Below are positions 1 to 3,610 of a stretch of DNA of 5,364 nt, piece after piece. The stretch covers positions 1-5,364 of the forward strand of contig DAIDHU010000417.1 of NCBI GenBank assembly GCA_027451915.1, in the 5' to 3' direction. The DNA comes from Thiomonas sp. (GTDB lineage: Bacteria; Pseudomonadota; Gammaproteobacteria; Burkholderiales; Burkholderiaceae_C). Within the stretch, counting starts at the first letter, position 1. Each line of letters opens with the position of its first letter. The notes beneath the pieces were generated by a model. The model saw nothing but the letters and a program-made list of their open reading frames with translations. It had not been told where the DNA came from and did not search any database. The position numbers were made by a program, and so were the translations under genes.

Positions 1-1
1 G

Positions 2-427
2 GTGCAGGCCGACGGAGCCGCGTGGATCCGCGAGCACGAACGCAGCTGCGACGTGCTGCTGGTCGACGGCTTCGATTCCGCCGGGCTGCCGGAGTCGCTG
101 TCCAGCCAGGAGTTCTACGACGCCTGCGCGCGCGCACTGCGCCCCGGCGGCCTGCTGGTGTCGAACCTGTGGGCGCCGCAGTTCCGGCGCGACGAGGCGA
201 TCCGACGCATGCGCGCGGCCTTCGAGTCGGGGGTCGCCGCGATGAGCGCCGAGCAGGGCGAGAACACCATCGTCTTCGGCCGCCGCGCGACCGGCTGGCC
301 CTCACAGCAGCGGCTGTTCGAGCGCGCCCGCGAGCTCGAGGGCGAACACGCGCTGGACCTGCAGGCGGCGGCGCGCCGCCTGGCCATGGCCCTGGCCGGT
401 GCGCCGGTGGACACGGATTCTTGCTGA
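2..427 (+). CDS. Spermidine synthase-like protein, C-terminal part (5' end outside window)
   Basis: This is the last 141 residues of a protein whose start lies left of the window. The GTG at position 2 is most likely an internal valine, because the frame opens in the middle of a fold. The pattern is that of the second half of a Rossmann methyltransferase/spermidine synthase domain: VQADGAAWI (the strand that ends in an acidic residue binding the nucleoside), then CDVLLVDGFDS (the D-x3-VD strand holding the catalytic or substrate aspartate in spermidine synthases), then EFYDACARALRPGGLLVSNLW. The final 50 residues are an Arg/Ala/Glu-rich helical tail. Known SpeE enzymes transfer an aminopropyl group from decarboxylated SAM to putrescine in the cytosol. 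Many short homologues of this kind have no proven polyamine activity, so the substrate is uncertain. The gap to sixA is 109 bp, so co-transcription is possible but not shown. No signal peptide or membrane segment is visible in this part. Confidence 0.75.
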   Translation: MQADGAAWIREHERSCDVLLVDGFDSAGLPESLSSQEFYDACARALRPGGLLVSNLWAPQFRRDEAIRRMRAAFESGVAAMSAEQGENTIVFGRRATGWPSQQRLFERARELEGEHALDLQAAARRLAMALAGAPVDTDSC

Positions 428-429
428 AA

Positions 430-444
430 CCCTGGTTTCCAGGG
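430..444 (+). terminator. Small hairpin just after the spermidine-synthase-like gene
   Basis: A perfect 6-bp stem, CCCTGG / CCAGGG, closes a TTT loop and begins three bases after the TGA at 425-427. It is followed by GG and AAA, not by a T-run, so it is not a classical intrinsic terminator. It could protect the 3' end of the mRNA or act as a weak terminator. The position right after the stop codon is the main support. Confidence 0.3.
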
Positions 445-476
445 GGAAAGGTCTGCACGCGCGCGCCGGGTCGCGC

Positions 477-482
477 TACAGT
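477..482 (+). promoter_or_regulatory. Weak candidate -10 element for sixA
   Basis: TACAGT, within GCTACAGTGCC, matches four of six positions of the sigma-70 -10 consensus. I find no convincing -35 at 16-18 bp upstream; the best hexamer there, CTGCAC, matches only two positions. If used, it would start a transcript near 489, leaving a GC-rich leader of about 48 nt before sixA. Read-through from the upstream gene is an equally good explanation. Confidence 0.2.
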
Positions 483-489
483 GCCGCAA

Positions 490-527
490 GGCCCGGCAGC
501 GCGAACGCCGGGGCCGGGCCCTGCCGG
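490..527 (+). repeat. Overlapping inverted repeats in the sixA leader
   Basis: Two perfect inverted repeats share their left arm: GGCCCGGC (490-497) with GCCGGGCC (513-520), and CCGGCAG (493-499) with CTGCCGG (521-527). Only one of the two hairpins can form at a time. The second reaches into the GGA at 526-528, which is the only Shine-Dalgarno-like bases before the sixA ATG. In DNA this GC-rich such pairs can arise by chance, so a regulatory role is only a possibility. Confidence 0.3.
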
Positions 528-536
528 ACCTTCCCG

Positions 537-1016
537 ATGAGCACCCTGCTGCATGTAGTCTTCTGGCGCCACGCCGAGGCCGAGGAATCCGCCCCCGGCG
601 GCGACGACCTGCGCCGCGCGCTGACCCGCGAGGGCCGGCGCGACGCCAGCGCGATGGCCGCCTGGATCAAGGCCCACGTGCCCAAGCCCTGGACCGTGTG
701 CTGCAGCCCCGCGCTGCGCAGCCGGCAGACCGCGCTGGCCCTGGCGGACTACCCGGTCGAACGCGCCGAGCTGGCACCCGATCGCGGAGTCGAGGACATC
801 CTGGAGGTGGTCGAATTCAGCCGCGAGGACGGCCATGCGCTGGTGCTGTGCGGGCACCAGCCGGCGCTGGGCAGCGCGGCGCTGCGCTGGCTGTGCGAGG
901 CGCAGGCCGCCTTCACGCTGCGCAAGGGCGGGCTCATGTGGGTGTGCGAGCGCGAGCGTGCGGGCCAGCCGGCCCGTGTGCTGCGTGCCTGCGTCGGCCC
1001 CGACCTCATCGACTGA
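537..1016 (+). CDS. sixA: SixA-type phosphohistidine phosphatase (histidine phosphatase superfamily)
   Basis: A 159-residue cytosolic protein, close to the 161 residues of E. coli SixA. It shows the branch-1 histidine phosphatase signature: VVFWRHAEAE gives Arg11-His12, with His12 as the predicted phospho-acceptor. SPALRSRQTA supplies the second phosphate-binding arginine (Arg61), and VLCGHQP supplies the second catalytic histidine (His107). The domain is minimal, without the long insertions of phosphoglycerate mutases, which favours SixA over PGM. In E. coli SixA removes phosphate from phosphohistidine proteins such as ArcB and the nitrogen-PTS protein NPr; the target here is unknown. The start at MSTLLHVV places the RHA motif at the usual distance from the N terminus. 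An in-frame ATG at 399 would add a 46-residue Arg/Gly-rich stretch overlapping the previous gene and is unlikely. The ribosome site is weak (GGA at 526-528, 8 nt before ATG). It lies 138 bp before olsB on the same strand. Confidence 0.87.
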   Translation: MSTLLHVVFWRHAEAEESAPGGDDLRRALTREGRRDASAMAAWIKAHVPKPWTVCCSPALRSRQTALALADYPVERAELAPDRGVEDILEVVEFSREDGHALVLCGHQPALGSAALRWLCEAQAAFTLRKGGLMWVCERERAGQPARVLRACVGPDLID

Positions 1017-1069
1017 GTAACCGGCCGCACCGACCAGGCGCCCGCGCGGCGCGCGCTGTCGGGTGCTCC
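1017..1069 (+). other. Intergenic DNA after sixA with imperfect GC-rich hairpin
   Basis: This stretch separates sixA from the PHO-box-like array. An imperfect 8-bp stem with two G-T wobbles can form between 1037-1044 (GGCGCCCG) and 1060-1067 (CGGGTGCT), with a GC-alternating loop. There is no T-run after it, so it is at best a weak terminator for sixA. A lone CTGTCGG at 1056-1062 resembles a PHO half-site but is out of register with the array downstream. Confidence 0.25.
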
Positions 1070-1109
1070 GTGTCATCGTGGCGTCACCGTTCGGTCACGG
1101 GACCGACAT
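1070..1109 (+). promoter_or_regulatory. PHO-box-like array (candidate PhoB operator) upstream of olsB
   Basis: GTCA occurs at 1072, 1083 and 1094, exactly 11 bp apart, and a degenerate GACA follows at 1105 in the same phase. As 7-bp half-sites with 4-bp spacers the array reads GTGTCAT (1070-1076), GCGTCAC (1081-1087), CGGTCAC (1092-1098) and CCGACAT (1103-1109). The E. coli PHO box is two direct CTGTCAT-type repeats separated by 4 bp, so this matches in sequence, spacing and direction toward olsB. A possible fifth repeat, CTCTCGT, lies at 1114-1120. PhoB normally binds such tandem sites as head-to-tail dimers, replacing the -35 element. PhoB binding is inferred from the pattern; no phoB gene is in the window. 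Confidence 0.72.
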
Positions 1110-1119
1110 GTGGCTCTCG

Positions 1120-1125
1120 TATCGT
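1120..1125 (+). promoter_or_regulatory. Candidate -10 of the PhoB-type olsB promoter
   Basis: TATCGT matches four of six -10 consensus positions. It lies 10 nt after the fourth half-site (1103-1109), the usual distance in PhoB-activated promoters, where no -35 is needed. Transcription would begin near 1132, giving a leader of roughly 23 nt that contains the ribosome site. The hexamer alone is weak; its position relative to the array is the support. Confidence 0.45.
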
Positions 1126-1142
1126 GTTGCAACATCTGACAC

Positions 1143-1148
1143 GAGGAG
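1143..1148 (+). promoter_or_regulatory. Shine-Dalgarno site that decides the olsB start
   Basis: GAGGAG is followed by two nearby ATGs in different frames. The ATG at 1150 is only 1 nt from the site and opens a frame of 17 codons that stops at 1201-1203. The ATG at 1155 sits 6 nt from the site, the normal distance, and opens the long frame. This is the best ribosome site in the window, consistent with efficient translation once the promoter is on. Confidence 0.75.
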
Positions 1149-1154
1149 CATGGC

Positions 1155-1937
1155 ATGTTCGATCACGACCCCGCGGATACCGCCCGCCAGGGCCGGCTGT
1201 TGACCGGCGCGTCCGGCGCTCGCGGCAAGCTGCGCATTTCCTGGGCGCGCCACACGGACGAAGTGCGGGAGGCCCAGCGACTGCGCTGGAAGATTTTTGT
1301 CGAGGAGCTCGGCGCCCGCGCGAACAGTCCCGAGCCCGGATACGACATCGACATTTTCGATCCCTATTGCGACCACCTGCTGGCGCGCGACGACGACGAC
1401 CGGCTGGTGGGCACCTACCGCGTGCTGCCCCCGCATCAGGCCAAGCGCATCGGCGGGCTGTACTCGGAAACCGAGTTCGATCTCACCCGCCTGCTGCACC
1501 TGCGTGCGCGCCTGCTCGAGCTCGGTCGCGCCTGCGTGCACCGCGACCATCGCAGCGGAGGCGTGATCCTGGCCCTGTGGGCGGGACTGGCCGACTACAT
1601 GCGACGCCACGATCTGCAGGCCATGATCGGCTGCTCCAGCGTGTCCATGCGCGACGGCGGGCACTACGCCGCCAGCCTGTGGGCGCGCCTGCGCGCCACC
1701 CATCTGGCGCCGGCGGAGGACCAGGTGCAGCCGCGGCTGGCACTGCCGGTGGACAACCTGCGCCAGGACCTGCCCACCGAGCCCCCCGCGCTGCTCAAGG
1801 GCTACCTGCGCGTGGGCGCTCGGGTCTGCGGAGCCCCGGCCTGGGACCCGGACTTCAACACCGCCGACTTCCCGCTGCTGATGCGCCTGGACGCGGTGCA
1901 GCAGCGCTACGCGCGGCATTTCCTGGGCGGCGCCTGA
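1155..1937 (+). CDS. olsB: OlsB-type ornithine N-acyltransferase (GNAT fold), ornithine lipid synthesis
   Basis: A 260-residue protein without signal peptide. OlsB transfers a 3-hydroxy fatty acid from acyl carrier protein to the alpha-amino group of ornithine to form lyso-ornithine lipid; OlsA then adds the second acyl chain. Diagnostic stretches of this acyltransferase family (Acetyltransf_5 type) are visible in order: EAQRLRWKIFVEELGA (about 39-54), which resembles the R-x-R-x-x-V/F-F entry of the family; YDIDIFDPYCDHLLARD (63-79); LVGTYRVLPP (84-93); LELGRACVHRDHRSGGVILALWAG (121-144), the cofactor-loop region; and MIGCSSVSM (157-165). The first 25 residues are variable. No olsA is adjacent on either side, so the second step must be encoded elsewhere or done by another acyltransferase. 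A strong ribosome site and the PHO-box-like array lie upstream. The gene converges on ppx with a 21-bp gap. A related GNAT of another N-acyl amino acid lipid is the main alternative. Confidence 0.85.
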   Translation: MFDHDPADTARQGRLLTGASGARGKLRISWARHTDEVREAQRLRWKIFVEELGARANSPEPGYDIDIFDPYCDHLLARDDDDRLVGTYRVLPPHQAKRIGGLYSETEFDLTRLLHLRARLLELGRACVHRDHRSGGVILALWAGLADYMRRHDLQAMIGCSSVSMRDGGHYAASLWARLRATHLAPAEDQVQPRLALPVDNLRQDLPTEPPALLKGYLRVGARVCGAPAWDPDFNTADFPLLMRLDAVQQRYARHFLGGA

Positions 1938-1966
1938 GAGCCCCCGAGGGCATGCCCCTCAGGCGC
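1930..1966. terminator. Hairpin between the convergent olsB and ppx genes, possible bidirectional terminator
   Basis: A perfect 9-bp inverted repeat pairs GCGCCTGAG (1930-1938) with CTCAGGCGC (1958-1966). Both stop codons lie inside the arms, because both genes end in GCC-TGA. The 19-nt loop holds a perfect 10-bp palindrome, GGGCATGCCC (1948-1957), and a competing GCCC/GGGC pair. Neither side has a T-run after the stem, so classical intrinsic termination is doubtful. It may stop or slow opposing polymerases or stabilise both 3' ends. Confidence 0.45.
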
Positions 1967-3488
1967 TCACCTGGGCCTGGAGCTGCAACTGCAGATCCAG
2001 GCCCACGCGCTGCCACTCGGAGACTTCCTGCTCCAGGCTGTACTGGGTGAGCGGCGAGGCGCGCAGCCAGCGCGCGGCGGCCTCGATGCGCGTGCCCGAA
2101 ACGCCCTGCGGCCCGGCCACCAGGCGCAGGCCGCCGTCGAGCTCCACGTCGCGCCGGTTGCGCGCCAGCAGCACCGCCAGGCGCAGGGCCAGCAGCGCGC
2201 GCAGGTCCACGGGCGGCCCGGTGAGGGCGCCCAGTTTTTTCAGCTTGCCTCCATGGCACAGCAGCATCTCGGCCATGGCCGCCTGCTCGCTGCGCGAAAA
2301 GCCCGGCATGTCCGCGTTGCCGACGATGTAGGCCGAATGCTTGTGGTAGGCGCTGTGGGAAATCGACAGCCCCACCTCGTGCAGCTGCGCCGCCCAGCGC
2401 AGCGCCTGCAGGCGCTCGGGCGAGGCCTGGGGATCGAGCTGCCCCAGCAATTGCAGGGCCAGCTGTTCCACGCGGGCCGACTGGCGCGTGTCGACCCCGT
2501 AGCGCTGGGTGAACTGCTGCACCGTGAGCTCGCGCATGTCCTGCTGCTGCTCGCGCCCCAGCAGGTCGTACAGCACGCCCAGGCGCAGGCCGGCGTCGGT
2601 GGCCTCCATGTCCTTCAGGCCCAGCTCCTCGAACACCGCCAGCATGATGGCCAGACCGCCGGCGGCCACCGGCAGGCGGTCCGGCTTGAGCCCGGGCATG
2701 CGCAGGGTGCTCAGGTCCTCGGCCTGCACGTAGATCTTGCGCAGACGGCGCAGCCCGGCACGGGTGATGCCCAGGCTGGCGCCGGAATCATTGAGCTGGC
2801 TGCCCACGAGAATGTCCGCCAGGGCGCGCGCGGTGCCGCTGGAGCCTACCGCCGAGGCCCAGCCGGTCTTGCGGAAATTGCGCGCGATGATCTGGATCTC
2901 CCGCCGCGCCGCCAGCTCGGCGGATTTCATGCGCTGCTCATCGACCCGGCCGGCCGGGAAGAACTCTCGGGTCATGGACACGCAGCCGATGTACAGGGAT
3001 TCCATCATGCGCGGCTCCAGGCCGGAGCCGATGATGAACTCGGTGGAGCCGCCGCCGATGTCCACCACCAGCCGGTTGCCCGCCGACGGGCTCACCGAAT
3101 GGGCCGCGCCGATGTAGACCAGCCGCGCCTCCTCGCGCCCCGCGATCACCTCGATCGGGAATCCCAGCGCCTGCTGCGCGCGCTCCAGGAAGGACGGGGC
3201 GTTCTTGGCCACGCGCACCGCGTTGGTGGCCACCGCGCGCACCCGCTCGGGGTGGAACTGGCGCAGCCGCTCGCCGAAGCGGCGCAGCGTGGCCAGCGCG
3301 CGCTGCTGGCTCTCCTCGGTGAGGCTCTTGTTCTCGTCCAGGCCCGCGCCCAGGCGCACCGGCTCCCGCAGGGAATCCAGGGGATAGATCTGCGCGCCAT
3401 GGGGACTTTCCGCGGCCTTGCCCACCAGCATGCGAAAGCTGTTGGAGCCTAGGTCGACGGCGGCGAGGTGCTGGACTTTCAGGGACAT
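1959..3488 (-). CDS. ppx: Exopolyphosphatase (Ppx/GppA family)
   Basis: A cytosolic enzyme that releases orthophosphate from the ends of polyphosphate chains. With the start at 3488 it has 509 residues (E. coli Ppx has 513). The N-terminal actin-like ATPase folds show AAVDLGSNSFRM (first phosphate loop, Asp12-Ser17), GREEARLVYIGA (Glu120 aligns with catalytic Glu121 of E. coli), VVDIGGGSTEFIIG (second phosphate loop, 143-149), GCVSMTREFF and GSSGTARA. The C-terminal HD-like helical domain carries RWAAQLHEVGL (His370) and HSAYHKHSAYIVGNADMPGF, as in long-form Ppx. GppA, the pppGpp hydrolase, is a close relative; the long C-terminal domain and the adjacent ppk favour Ppx. Start choice is uncertain. 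An in-frame ATG at 3512 adds MRSCSTCA and has an AAGGG 6 nt before it, whereas 3488 has no clear ribosome site but gives the usual N terminus. ppx is divergent from ppk, unlike the E. coli ppk-ppx operon. Confidence 0.93.
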   Translation of the reverse strand: MSLKVQHLAAVDLGSNSFRMLVGKAAESPHGAQIYPLDSLREPVRLGAGLDENKSLTEESQQRALATLRRFGERLRQFHPERVRAVATNAVRVAKNAPSFLERAQQALGFPIEVIAGREEARLVYIGAAHSVSPSAGNRLVVDIGGGSTEFIIGSGLEPRMMESLYIGCVSMTREFFPAGRVDEQRMKSAELAARREIQIIARNFRKTGWASAVGSSGTARALADILVGSQLNDSGASLGITRAGLRRLRKIYVQAEDLSTLRMPGLKPDRLPVAAGGLAIMLAVFEELGLKDMEATDAGLRLGVLYDLLGREQQQDMRELTVQQFTQRYGVDTRQSARVEQLALQLLGQLDPQASPERLQALRWAAQLHEVGLSISHSAYHKHSAYIVGNADMPGFSRSEQAAMAEMLLCHGGKLKKLGALTGPPVDLRALLALRLAVLLARNRRDVELDGGLRLVAGPQGVSGTRIEAAARWLRASPLTQYSLEQEVSEWQRVGLDLQLQLQAQVSA

Positions 3489-3509
3489 GGCGCAAGTGGA
3501 ACACGACCG

Positions 3510-3535
3510 CATGACACGCCCTTGACGATGTCATG
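3510..3535. repeat. Perfect 7-bp inverted repeat in the ppx-ppk intergenic region
   Basis: CATGACA (3510-3516) and TGTCATG (3529-3535) are exact inverted copies with a 12-bp spacer, centres 19 bp apart. Each arm contains the TGTCAT core of one of the two oppositely directed PHO-box-like pairs, which is the simplest explanation for the symmetry. A separate dimeric regulator that binds the palindrome is an alternative. Confidence 0.5.
3511..3528 (-). promoter_or_regulatory. PHO-box-like pair facing ppx
   Basis: Read on the minus strand, TCGTCAA (3528-3522) and GTGTCAT (3517-3511) are separated by GGGC, so their GTCA cores are exactly 11 bp apart and point toward ppx. The second half-site matches the E. 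coli half-site at six of seven positions, the first at only four. The box overlaps the alternative ppx ATG at 3512. If it is a true activator site the ppx transcript must begin downstream of it, which would favour the start at 3488. The hexamer at the expected -10 place (TCCACT, 3500-3495) is poor. Confidence 0.42.
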
Positions 3536-3545
3536 TAGATTTCAC
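3528..3545 (+). promoter_or_regulatory. PHO-box-like pair facing ppk
   Basis: ATGTCAT (3528-3534) and ATTTCAC (3539-3545) are direct repeats with a 4-bp spacer, GTAG, matching the 18-bp PHO-box layout; they fit the half-site consensus at six and five of seven positions (allowing T or C at the last). A partial third repeat, ATGTGGG, follows in register at 3550-3556. The pair points toward ppk. Ppk belongs to the phosphate-starvation response in several proteobacteria, so PhoB control is biologically reasonable. Confidence 0.62.
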
Positions 3546-3555
3546 GGGAATGTGG

Positions 3556-3561
3556 GATCGT
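3556..3561 (+). promoter_or_regulatory. Weak candidate -10 of the ppk promoter
   Basis: GATCGT lies 10 nt after the second half-site at 3539-3545, the distance expected for a PhoB-type promoter. As a -10 hexamer it matches only three of six consensus positions. It shares the string ATCGT with the candidate olsB -10 at the same distance from a half-site. Transcription would start near 3568 with a leader of about 43 nt. Confidence 0.3.
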
Positions 3562-3610
3562 AAGCCTTTCGCGCTTCCGCCCGCGGCAGTTTCCCGTTTC
3601 CGGACTTTCC

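Noticed and set aside
2..4. GTG at position 2 as the true start of the first gene
   Set aside because: The frame begins inside a Rossmann-type domain, with the SAM-binding half missing, so the gene is cut by the window edge.
399..536. N-terminal extension of SixA from the ATG at 399
   Set aside because: It overlaps the end of the upstream gene, has unlike composition, and would push the RHA motif 46 residues from the N terminus, unlike SixA.
1056..1062. CTGTCGG as an additional PHO half-site
   Set aside because: It is out of the 11-bp phase of the array and lacks the A of the GTCA core.
1150..1203. A 17-codon frame from the ATG at 1150 as a leader peptide for olsB
   Set aside because: The ribosome site is only 1 nt away, too close for initiation, and the frame overlaps olsB without attenuation-like codons.
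1095..1919. A 274-codon minus-strand frame antisense to olsB
   Set aside because: The olsB frame has family motifs and a good ribosome site; the antisense frame is Gln/Val/Ala/His-rich and motif-free, as expected from GC bias.
698..2050. A 450-codon plus-strand frame spanning sixA and olsB
   Set aside because: It runs out of frame through two recognisable genes and the PHO-box-like region, and reads as Arg/Pro/Ala/Gly-rich noise.
2253..3452. A 399-codon open frame on the plus strand, antisense to ppx
   Set aside because: Its protein is low-complexity His/Gln/Arg/Ala/Leu text without a recognisable domain, and it mirrors the GC3-rich codons of the well-supported ppx gene.
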